Shown in pieces: positions 32,362-43,553 of a stretch of 64,000 nucleotides of DNA. Positions within the stretch are counted from its first letter, which is position 1. The number at the start of each line of letters is the position of its first letter. The notes under the pieces are model-generated. The model saw only the letters and a program-made list of their open reading frames with translations. It ran no database searches and had not been told where the DNA came from. This DNA comes from Paratrimastix pyriformis (lineage: Eukaryota; Preaxostyla; Paratrimastigidae), in NCBI GenBank assembly GCA_027972325.1, contig JAPMOS010000060.1, forward strand, positions 164,657-228,656, in the 5' to 3' direction. The position numbers and the translations under genes are program-made.

Positions 32362-34277
32362 GCGTGCACTGGGCCTGGAGGGCCCCGCGGCGCTCCTCGA
32401 GGGGCCCGTCGTCGATGTAGGCCAGCGTCAGGGGCTCGCCTGCGCCCGTGCTGGGTGAGTCCTTGCAGAGATGGCCCGCGCAGGACGTCCCCGTACTCGG
32501 GGAGGAACAGGGGCTGCACGTTGTTCTCGGGCCAGCAGCTGCCCGTCCAGGCACAAGATGCACAGGCACAAGATGCACAGGCACAAGATGCACAGGCACA
32601 GGCACAGCCACAGCCGCAGGCAGGCGTACAAACACAAGGATGCACTAGGGTGAGACCGAGCCCCCGGATAGGGGCAGGGGGCAGAGGGGGCAGAGGGGGC
32701 AGGGGGCAGCAGGCATGGCGGCCCTGCTGCGGGCGGCTGGCGGACCAGTGGTTCAGCATGCTGGCCACTCGGTACAGGCCCACCCCGACGTCGGCATCGT
32801 CGTCGTCATTATCGTCTTCGTCTTCGTCATTATCGTCTTCGTCTTCGTCGCCAGCGCCACCTTCAGACGCATCTGCATCGCATGCCCCTTGCAGGCCGAT
32901 TGGCTTTCCCGAGAAGCTGTCGCCGTTGCTGGCGGAGCCAAAGATGCGGCGGTAGCGGCGCTCCTGGGCCATGGTCAGCCCCAGGTCGGCTGGGGGCCCC
33001 GATGGCGGCGCAGGGGGTCCCGCTGGGCTGATGGGCGGAGGCTGCGGGCCGGCTCGGCTCGAGAGGGCCTCCTGGCGTGCGTCAGCCAGGGCCACCAGGG
33101 GGCGCAGGGCCTCGGCCTGGCGCGGGTCGGGGGCGGCGGCCCAGTGGATGGCGAGCATGTTGGCCTCGCAGCGGGCGCCCGCCTCGAAGAACCACCCCGC
33201 AGGGGGGCACCTCGGGGCCCCGGCCAGCCCGAGGTGGCGCCGCGCCCAGACGTAGCCGGCCCAGCGGGGCAGGAAGGGCACCAGCTCGGGGCGCGCCTGC
33301 AGGTCGCTCGTCCGCAGCAGCAGCCCCAGCCCCAGGGGGCCCTCCAGGTCGCCGGTCGCCGCCTCGGGCGCCTGGGCCGCCAGTCCGAGGCAGAGGGCCG
33401 CCCGCTCCCACCCCTGCCGGGGGGGCGGGTGCGCTGGAGCGTGCGGGCAGGGGGGCCCATGAACGGCACTCGGGGCGCGGCGGGCGCAGGCGGCGCGTGC
33501 ACATGAGCGGCAGCCACAGGACAGGAGGAGGGTCCCCGGCCCGCTACCGTCACCCCTCGCGGCGGGCCCCTCGGAGAGGAGCCGATGGCAGGCGACACAA
33601 TATGATGGTGCGGGGGCAGCAGGGGAAGGGGGCGCCTTTGCACGGGCCGCGGGCTCGGTGGGACCGGGGTGGCGGCGGCCGTTGGGTCGGGGAGCCGGCG
33701 CCCGGACAGCCGGGAATTGGGACCGGAAGGCGGAGGCCAGGGGTCGCTCGGCGAAGAACACCTCGCCGGCAGCAAGGGCACGGATGGCCACCAACTCCCG
33801 CTGGGGGATCAGGGTCTCCTCTGGCGCCCGGTCGGGGGCCGCCGGCCCGCCCCGCGGTCCCGCCACCGGGCGGACAGCGACGGGGAAGCCGGCAGTGAGG
33901 GCGGCCCAGAGGGGCTCCAGAGAGCCCAAGTCGGGTCTGGTGGGCTCGCGCAGAAACAGGGGCATCCCTGGAGCACGGAGAGCCAGCCGCCCCGTGAGCA
34001 CATCCTCGAGGGTGGGTCCCTGGTTCTGGTCCTGGTCCTCGGTTTCCTCATCGAGTTTGTGGAGGACATCGTCGATCTGCTGCCTCAAGGGCGCGCCCTT
34101 GGATGCAGGCACATACGATAGTAGGGACCGGGCATAGCCGGGGAGCCCCAAACAGAGCAGCGCACGAGCCACGCGGAGATGGGGCTCGCTCGGATCAATG
34201 TTCGGATCAGGTCCCGAGAGAATTCCCTCCCAACCCTGGGAAAGTTGATCGACGCAGCGGTGAGCGGCTTCCTGCAT
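32362..34277 (-). CDS. SET/MYND (SMYD)-like protein, 3' end unresolved
   Basis: The start ATG is at 34277. Exon 1 (33708-34277) opens with a TPR-like helix pair (VARALLCLGLPGYARSLL) and the SET entry strand AGEVFFAERPLA. Exon 2 (32746-33635) has a Cys-rich MYND-like cluster (YCVACHRLL, then SCGCRSCARAACARR), a helical region and a long acidic insert, then GLYRVASMLNH. Exon 3 (from 32538) gives CWPENNVQPLF, replacing the usual NHSCxPN. The strand GEPLTLAYIDDG matches the end of SET domains, but the junction before it does not close in frame and I see no post-SET cysteines; a CTCTGC array follows. It may be a diverged lysine methyltransferase or a decaying copy. The start is 76 bp from RidA. 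Confidence 0.6.
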
Positions 34278-34353
34278 CGGACGCCGTCACACCGCAGTGG
34301 CAAATTCCCGAAGTCGAGCAGTACGAACCTCGGTTCTCTTCTGTTCAAAAGCG
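34278..34353. promoter_or_regulatory. 76-bp divergent promoter between SET/MYND gene and RidA
   Basis: The two start codons point away from each other with only 76 bp between them, so both promoters and 5' leaders must fit in or overlap this segment. I see no TATA box. Confidence 0.5.
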
Positions 34354-34719
34354 ATGCAGACCTTCCAAGTCGGTGCCACTGTGGGCCCCTATTCGGCCGC
34401 GAAGCGCATTGGCAACACCCTCTTCGTTTCGGGCCAGATTGGTATCAACCCTGAGACTAAGACTCTCGCCACTGGTTTCGCGGATCAGGCTCGCCAGGCG
34501 CTGCGCAACCTGGGGAACATTCTCCGTGCCGCTGGGACTGACTATGCCCACGTTGCCAAGTGCAACTGCTTCCTCACGGAGCAGACTGACCTGGCCCAAA
34601 TGAACGAGATCTACAAGGAGTTCTTTGTCTCTGACTTCCCCGCCCGTGCCGCAGTTGTTGTTAAGGGCCTGCCCGCTGGCGCCATCTTCGAGATTGAGTG
34701 CGTCGCCTATTGCCCCTAA
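34354..34719 (+). CDS. ridA: RidA / YER057c / UK114 family enamine-imine deaminase
   Basis: A single-exon gene of 121 residues, the standard family length. It has GPYSAAKRIGNTLFVSGQIG, the NPETKTLATGFADQARQAL segment, NCFLTEQTDLAQMNEIY, and FPARAAVVVKGLPAGAIFEI, whose Arg is the catalytic residue of active RidA proteins. The family hydrolyses 2-aminoacrylate and similar reactive enamines and forms trimers. The ATG chosen starts at the usual N-terminus. No intron and a GC content lower than the neighbours make it stand out. It ends TAA at 34717-34719. Confidence 0.95.
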   Translation: MQTFQVGATVGPYSAAKRIGNTLFVSGQIGINPETKTLATGFADQARQALRNLGNILRAAGTDYAHVAKCNCFLTEQTDLAQMNEIYKEFFVSDFPARAAVVVKGLPAGAIFEIECVAYCP

Positions 34720-34883
34720 GCGCCTCTGATTCGGACTTTTCATGTCACTCGTAAATAGTTATAGAAAGCCCGATGTCCCCAACGGGGATGGGGGTCCTGG
34801 TGGACAGGGGGATGTGGTAATGAAAGTTAAATGTGAAAAAAGGGGGGGAAACGCCGAGCAGCTGGATCCGCCGCCAGAGGTCG

Positions 34884-36308
34884 TTACATCAGCAGCGCAA
34901 GGACGGCGGGGACAAGCAGGGTCGCCAGGGCAGGGACTGCATGGCGGAGGGCACCCGAAGCCGTGGGCCAAGTGGGGCGGAGGCCGATCGAGTAGTACGA
35001 GTCGGTGGTCAGGACGGCCACCTTGTGGAGCTGGTCCGAGCCGTACTCCTGGATGTCCGACGCGACTGCAGACACAGCACGCGGCACGGGGAGGTGGGGA
35101 GGTGCGGGGATGAGGCGGAGTCATAAGAGGCAAGGGCTTCACCGTGGGTCACGATGGGGCGCGACGACGGACTGTTAAGGTGGGGCGCGAGGTAGGCGTG
35201 GGCGGTGCCGTTGAGCACCAGCTTGACGCAGAGGCTGCCGTCGGTCAGGCTGATCCGCTGGGCCAGGGGCGCGTAATTCACGACCCAGTCCTACGTGGGC
35301 CGAGCGAAAGTGTTCTTGTCATCCGGCCAAAGGAAATGTACGGACCTCCATGGAGGTGCCCGCTTCGACGGCGATGATCACGCCGGACGTGTTGAGGGCA
35401 GCCGCGGACGTCAGCGGAACGGGCGAGGCCCTGGGGCGGAGGGACGGAAAGGGTGGCTGCGTGACAAGGGGCGGGGCGGGGCGGCAGGAGGCGAGCTCGG
35501 GGGATGTGCAGCGACAGACTTGTTGCCCGCGGCAGCGGACTCACCGCCGGCCTGGTAAGGGCAGGTGAAGTTGACGAGAGACGACCGGGGCACGCGCATG
35601 GTGCGCTTCCAAGGGGCCGGCCAGGTGGTGAACGGGTTGGCCGTCATCGAGGCAAAGATGCCATCGAATTGGTAACCCAGCAGGTTGTACACAATGTTGT
35701 TCACCATGTTAGTGTCGGCCATCCACTCCGAGTACCGCCAGTACACCTTAATGGAGGAGCCGTAATGGGCATTGATGGCATCAATGAAGCACTTTGCCGT
35801 GTCTTGGTCGTAGCCTGCGCAGGAGTACACTGCCACATCGGTGACAGAGGCGTCTTGGGTGCAGTTGAAAACGTCATGGCCGCTGGGAAACTGCGCACCG
35901 AAAACGATGCGGCCGGTGTCAATGGCCTACGAAAAAGAGTCGATGCAGAAAAATGGGGTTGAACGCGAAACACAAATTAAACTAACCTGCCGAATGGTGG
36001 AGTTTTCCGCTTGGATGCTTTCGAGGGTGGGCCAGACGGCAGCGGTGCAGCGGTCAGAGGGATAAGGGTAGTCGCTCCCCGAGCCATAGTAGCTATTAGG
36101 ATGGGAGGAGGAAGGATCAAAATCGAGAGGAGAGCGAACAGGGGGCAGACTTGTGGTGAACCTTGGACAAACAACCGGTGCTGGAGGTGTCCTCCAAAAC
36201 GGTCTTGATGGCAGCATTGAGGACCGTCTGGAAGGAGCGGTCACGCACCTCGTTGATGGCAAGGGCCCCGAGGAAGAGCAGAGAAGTCAGGAAAAACCAC
36301 CGACTCAT
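34884..36308 (-). CDS. Secreted, GPI-tailed protein resembling a type 2 periplasmic-binding fold
   Basis: Six exons, 36151-36308, 35987-36092, 35520-35926, 35346-35430, 35173-35290 and 34884-35065, total 1,056 nt (351 residues) with all phases closing. The N-terminus MSRWFFLTSLLFLGALA is a signal peptide. The mature part contains YYGSGSDYPYPSDRC, AIDTGRIVFGAQFPSGHDVF, several cysteines and Asn-X-Ser/Thr sites, and GVIIAVEAGTSME, which resembles the gate strand of bacterial family-3 solute-binding proteins. The C-terminus (ASGALRHAVPALATLLVPAV, then LALLM) is a hydrophobic tail with small residues before it, as in GPI-anchor signals. A cell-surface binding protein is likely; the ligand is unknown and the fold call is tentative. 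Confidence 0.65.
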
Positions 36309-36816
36309 TTCAAACCACAACGCGGATCCTTCGCCCCGGGAACTCAGACCCCGCACCTCCCAGAAATCAATTATGTCAAAACTCCTCTTCTTGCAAATCT
36401 CGGTTGAATCTCGGGGCCAAACAACGAATGAACAAAAAACTGGCCAATGGTACTCCAGGAAGTGGCATGCCGACGTGAGTCCGAGATCTCGAGATTGCGG
36501 GGAAAACGTGAGAGGAGCCGATAAAGTGGAAGGGAGGGCGCGCAATGAAACAAAGTGGAGGCTAGGATGATTGATGCGGGGTCACATGATTTCTGAAAAC
36601 CCAAATTTCGCTCTGAAATGGTGGTTTCGGTGCGATGCGCGTAGGAGAGATTCTGTTCCGGGTTCCTGTCCTTTGCCGTGGGCACCTCGAAACCCAAAAA
36701 CAATCCGGCCCTGAAACCGCTTTGGGAATCCAAAATCCGTAAAAAAATCTGATCAACAGCGCGCAAATTCGCTACCCCGGGGTATTCCAGCGTATTCCGA
36801 CCGCGAAACAACAAGC
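36309..36816. promoter_or_regulatory. Divergent intergenic region, surface protein / GAPDH
   Basis: These 508 bp lie between two outward-facing starts and must hold both promoters. GC is lower than in neighbouring introns. I see no TATA box, RNA gene or supported coding sequence in it. Confidence 0.5.
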
Positions 36817-37977
<1,161 letters not shown>

Positions 37978-38146
37978 AGTCCTTTTGCTTTTTGCCCCTT
38001 TTTCTTTCTGTTCTTGCGAGGGGAACAAACTCCTTGTACAAAAAAATTCCTCTCTGACTCGGGGGGGGGGGGGGGGGGGAGGAGGGAGGAGGGGCAAAAA
38101 TCAAGGCGGGTTTTTTTTTTCTTGGAGAATCCCGAACACGGACAGG

Positions 38147-40628
38147 TTAGCTGAAAAAGGGGTGCCCGAAAAAGAGATTGGGTGGCGGCTTGTTGAAACC
38201 GGACTGGGGATGAGGGGGCGGCGGGGTGCCGCCCACGCCCAGGTTGAAGTTCATCTCGAGGTCGAAGAGGGTAGGGCCGGCCTGGAATGGGTCCAGCGCG
38301 GGCGAGTTGGCGCCGGCGCCTTGGGAGAGCTGAAGGGACGGAGCCACCCGGCCGGGCGACTGGCCGGCCAGGGCGGGGGACAGCATGCCCATGCCGGGTG
38401 GGGGTGGCCGACGCCCGAAACCCGGCGGCCCGCGGGCGGGTGTTGGCCCGAGCGGGGGCGTGGCCGTGCCGCCGAGCGGAGCGACCGGTGGTGCCGCGGC
38501 GCCGGGCGGCTGCTGGCGTTGCGGCGGCCCGAGGCGGAGAGCGGCGGGGAAGCCCTGTTCGGACACGGCGTCAGGGGCCTCCCAGCGACTCAGCAGCCCC
38601 GGTGCGCCGCCCTCCTCGGCGAGTGGCCCCACGGGGTCGAGCACTGCCCCGCTGACGCCCGATGGGCCAACGGTGAGACTCTGCTGGGGCGCCGGCTGGG
38701 GTGGTTGGGGCGGGGGCGGTGGGGGGCGAGGGGGGGTAAGGCCGGAGGTGGGGGAGGTGGAAGCAGGGGCGCCAGGGCATCCGTCCCTGCGGCCCCTCCG
38801 TCGGGCTGCAGCGGCGCCGCGGAGTCTGCCGCCGCGGCGAGGCGGAGTTGCTGCTGGTGGGTGATGCGGGCCATCAGGGTGGCCTGACAGGAGGCCAAGT
38901 AGCTGGTCAGGTGGCGCTGGTAATCCTCGGCTGCCGCCAGGGCGGCCACCTCCTGGGCATCGGCCCCCGCCAGCAGGGCCGCCCGGGTCAGGGGCCCCTG
39001 CGGGAGAGGTCCGCCCGGCGGGGGCAGCGGGACGATGGGAGGTGCAGCAGCGATCACCCCCCTGGGCTCGGTAGCAATACCGGTCGCAGGCGGCGGCTGC
39101 TGGCTGGGCGAGGGTGGGGATGGGCCGACCCTGGGCGGGGTGGTCGTCTCGGTGCGCTGGCCTTGCACCGGTGTGGCGATCGCAGCAGCGGGGCCGGCGG
39201 CTGTCTGCTGGGGCTGCTGCGGAGGCATGAGCATGGCCGTGAGCGTGGCCACCTGGCGCTGCAGCTGCTGGAGCAGCTCCAGGGGCGGGATGCTCCCCAC
39301 GGCCGCATCGGTGCTCGGCAGGAGCAGGTCCAACGCTCCAACGGCCCCAGAGGCTGCCGGGAGACACGCTGCCGGGGCAGGGGCAGGGGCAGGAACGGCG
39401 GCAGGAACGGCGGCAGGAACGGCGGCAGGAGCGACGGAGGGGGCGGCAGGAGCAGCCGTCGTGGGCTGCTCACCCGGCGGGGCTTCCCCGGGTGGAGGCT
39501 GCGGCTGCCCGCCCGGTAGGGCTTCGGCCACGGCGGGGCCCGGTGAGGGCTGCTGGCCGGGTGCGAGGCCGATGGGGGGCGGGACGGAGACGACCTCCAG
39601 CGTGACCGAGATGACACCATCATCGCCCCGCGGGGCCGGCTCGACGTTGATGGCTGCCGATTCCGAGGCCGAGGACGGCCGGGGGGTGAATGGGGCCGCC
39701 CTGATGCTGGGTCGCCACTTGGCCTCCTCGGGAGTGAGCCCTGGAGCTGGCGCACCGCTGACCGCACTTGCCTGACCGCCCGATGGAACGCGGTTCTCGG
39801 CCTGCCCGGGTTCCGCCGGGGATGCAGTCGTGGCGGCGGGATGAGGAGGAGGTGCCGCGGTGGTTGGGGCGGCCGGTCGGGCACTGGACGGGGCTACCTT
39901 GGGCGGGGCTACCTTGGGGGGGATGGCCCATCCGCGGTGCTTGGTTGGAGGGGCACTGGGGCCGGGGGGACCACCCGAAGAGGGAGCGGTGGGGCCGGAT
40001 GGAGCCACCGGCTGCCCCGGTGGTGTTGGTGTTGGAGGTCGAGATGCCGCGGGGGGCGGGTGGGGGTGGGAGCCGCGAGACGAGGACGGCGGCGAGGGGT
40101 GGGGGGGAAGTGGGGCCGCGGCCTGGGTGGGTGGGGTGTGGGTGCTGGGTTCCGGGCCCTGCCGCCGGCCTGAGGAAGCCGCAGCGGGGTCGGCGGGGGC
40201 CACATGCGGCAGCGCAGGCTTGGCAGCGTGGATGGGGGAGCGGGGGGGCGACGCACGGGTTGGTGCCGCCGGCGAGCTGGTGGGGGCAGGAGGGCTGGAT
40301 GGCCGGCCCCGGGTCCGGGTGGTGGCGGGCAAACGGGCCGCCCCTGGGACGGTGCTTTGTTGACGATCGGGGCGTGGAGCGGCGGTGCCGGCCCTCGCTG
40401 CCTTGGCGAGAACGGCCCGGGCCCCGGCAGTGCCAGCCGGGGGAGGGAGCGACGCCGTGGGCGAAGAGGAGCGCGCGTGGCTGCTGGCCTGAGTGGCCGT
40501 GGCGTCGGGGTCGGCGGCCCTCCGGTGGCCCTTCGGCTGCTTGACGTGGCTCCGGGGGCCGCGCTCGGGGGCAGCGGAGGCCGGAGCCGGAGCAGTTTGG
40601 TCTTGGCTGGCCCCGAGGGCTTCGAGGA

Positions 40629-40695
<67 letters not shown>

Positions 40696-43519
40696 AGCGC
40701 CGACAGGAGAGGGCGGCTCTGCGGCCCGGGAGGTCTTGTTCGGCTTCTTCTTGGCGGCCCGCTGCTGTGTGTGCTGAGGCCGCGCGGCCTCGGGTTGGGC
40801 TTGGGGAGGCGAGAAGGGTGGCAGTGGGCGTTCCTCCGGAGGGACGGGGGGGCCGGGCGGAGGGGGCGGGCCCGCCGGGGGCGTGGAGGACCGAGCCTTG
40901 GGTTCAGTGAGGGCGTCCGGCCCGCTGTCCGCGTCCAGGTCGGGGGCGGCGCCCTGGAGCAGGTACCAGTGCTCGGGACGCCCACGGGCAATGCGGGCCA
41001 GCCGGCGGTGGCTGAGCTGAGCCGCGACGAGGTCCCGCATCGCGTCCAGGGCCCGCGCGTACCGGTCGATGCAGCCCTCCATGACTTGGGCGGGCCCAGA
41101 TTCCCGGGTGGTTCGGCAGGCCCACGCCCACCAGTCCGCCCACTCGCTCGACCCGGCCGGCCCGGGGGCACCCGCGGCTTGTTGGGTGCGGAGGGTGCGC
41201 AGAAGGCGCTCCAAGCTGCGGTGGGGCAGGAAGAAGGCGGCCTCGGCCGCCCGGCCGACGGCCGGGAAAGGTTGAAGGGCCGAGTAGGCGGCCCCAAGCG
41301 GCTCCGTGTTTGCGTTGGGATTGGGGTTGGAGGAGGGCCCGAAGCGAGCCACGGCGCGCACGAGGGCCCCCAAGAAGAACCGCACCGCTGGGACCCGGCT
41401 CCACTGCACCGCAGCCCGTTCCAGGGTGGGCCGGCACTGGGGGTCGGCCATCCAGAAGCGCCGGCGCACGGCGGCGGCATAGGGTCCCATCGAATCGGGC
41501 TCGGGGCCCACCGGAGCCATCCCGACAGCCCCCTGGCGGCAGAGGGCCATCTTGAGGAGCCCCTCGACCGCGTAGCTGGCGGCTTCGACCTCGGCCGGGT
41601 CCTGGTCTCGGAAGAGGCGCCCCTTCAGGGCCCGCAGGATGCCGTCCGGGGCCTGCACCTCCACCAGGAGCCGGTACGCCGCAGCCGACCGGACCGTGCT
41701 GCACAGGACGCCCAGCAGCAGCACTGCCGGCCGGGCCAGCAGCGGATCCTTGTGGCGTCCCAGATAGGCGATGCGGGCCAGGTGGCCGGCCGCCCCGGGC
41801 GGGAGAGCGGCTGGCGGTGCGGGGGGCACGGTCTCAGCCGGGCCGAGCAGCAGGCCCCAGAGCGTGTCGCCCACCCGGTCCTCCTCTGTGGTCCCTTCGT
41901 TCCCGTTCCCGTTCCCCTCCGCTCCCGTTCCTGCTCCTGCTACGGTGGTCGCTGTCCCGATCGCGACGCCTCCGCTCGGGGAATGATCGGTGCCGGCGGG
42001 GCCGAATTGTGGCTGAGAAAGAGCCGGCTGCTTGCTGGCTGCCGAGGTGGTGGTGGTGGCGGCCGTCATTCCGGCGGCTCCACGTGCGAACGGGACCGCC
42101 GCCTCGGCTACGGCCCACCCCGATGGAACGGGGGGCGGCTCGCGAGGGCACCCCAGGGCTGGTCGGGTGAGGTGCGCAGTCGCAGCCGTGGCGGCCAGGC
42201 AGTGCAGGGCGGCCCGGGCGACCTCGGTCGAAAAGGGGCTGTTCGGGCCGCTCACCGAGCCGATCGCCCCGGCCCCGGCCCCCGCCGATCCGCCGGTCAC
42301 GGCGGGCCCCGAAAGGGTGTTGGTGAGCAGGCTGAGCAGGGCCCGAGCCATGCCCAGCCGGCAGAGCATGGCCCCCAGCAGGGGCACGTGCACGGCCGGG
42401 ACGAGGCCATCTTCGACCTCCCTCAAAGGCAGGCCGGCCGGATCGGGGGCATTCCCCGGCAGGGCAGAGGCCTCGCCCTCGGCCTCGGCTCCGGCCACGG
42501 CGAGGCCCGCAAGGGGCGGGAGGGTGAGGGCCACGGAGCGCATGGCCCCCGCGAGGGCTGCCACGACCCGCAGGGCGGCCAACTTGACCCGATTGGGGGC
42601 GGTCTGCAGGATGCGCACCAGCACCCGCAGCAGGGCTACCCGCCAGGAGCGCCGAAAAGGGAGCGCCGAAAGGGAGAGGAGGGGGGGTGATGAGATGCGA
42701 GATGGGAATGGAACAGGCGGGCAGCGGGGGGCAGCGTGCAGCGGGGGGCAGCGTGCAGCGGGGGGCAGCGTGCAGCGGGGGGCAGCGTGCAGCGGGGGGC
42801 AGCGTGCAGCGGGGGGTAGCGTGCAGCGGGGGTAGCGTGCAGCGTGCAGCGGGGGTAGCGTGCAGCGTGCAGCGGGGGTAGCGTGCAGCGTGCAGCGGGG
42901 GGTAGCGTGCAGCGTGCGGCGGGGGTAGCGTGCAGCGTGCAGCGGGGCAGCGTGCAGCGTGCAGCGGGGGCAGCGTGCAGCGTGCAGCGGGGGGCAGCGT
43001 GCAGCGTGCAGCGGGGGGTAGCGTGCAGCGGGGGGTAGCGTGCAGCGGGGGGTAGCGTGCAGCGGGGGTAGCGTGCAGCGTGCAGCGGGGGTAGCGTGCA
43101 GCGTGCAGCGGGGGTAGCGTGCAGCGTGCAGCGGGGGTAGCGTGCAGCGTGCAGCGGGGGTAGCGTGCAGCGTGCAGCGGGGGTAGCGTGCAGCGTGCAG
43201 CGGGGGGTAGCGTGCAGCGTGCAGCGGGGGGTAGCGTGCAGCGTGCAGCGGGGGGTAGCGTGCAGCGTGCAGCGGGGGGTAGCGTGCAGCGGGGGGTAGC
43301 GTGCAGCGGGGGGTTGCGTGGGGTAGCGGGCATCGTCGGAGAAAGACTCCACAGACCGGGGGTGTGCAAGGCCAAGGCGACCCGCCGGGCGGGCGTCAGG
43401 ACTTGCATGATCTCGGCCAGCAGAAAGGTCAGTGCGTAGGCCGTGTCATGGTCGGGGGCGCCCTGTAGGAGGGCCACCAGGCGATTGGCTGGCGAGGCCG
43501 GACGCGACCGGAAACCACC

Positions 43520-43553
<34 letters not shown>

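Noticed and set aside
40204-42690. Plus-strand open frame of 828 codons
   Set aside because: It is antisense to a coherent ARM/HEAT and polyQ coding region on the minus strand and shows no recognisable domain.
42717-43322. CRISPR-like array
   Set aside because: Units are directly adjacent with no unique spacers, so this is an intronic minisatellite. The same holds for 63183-63757.
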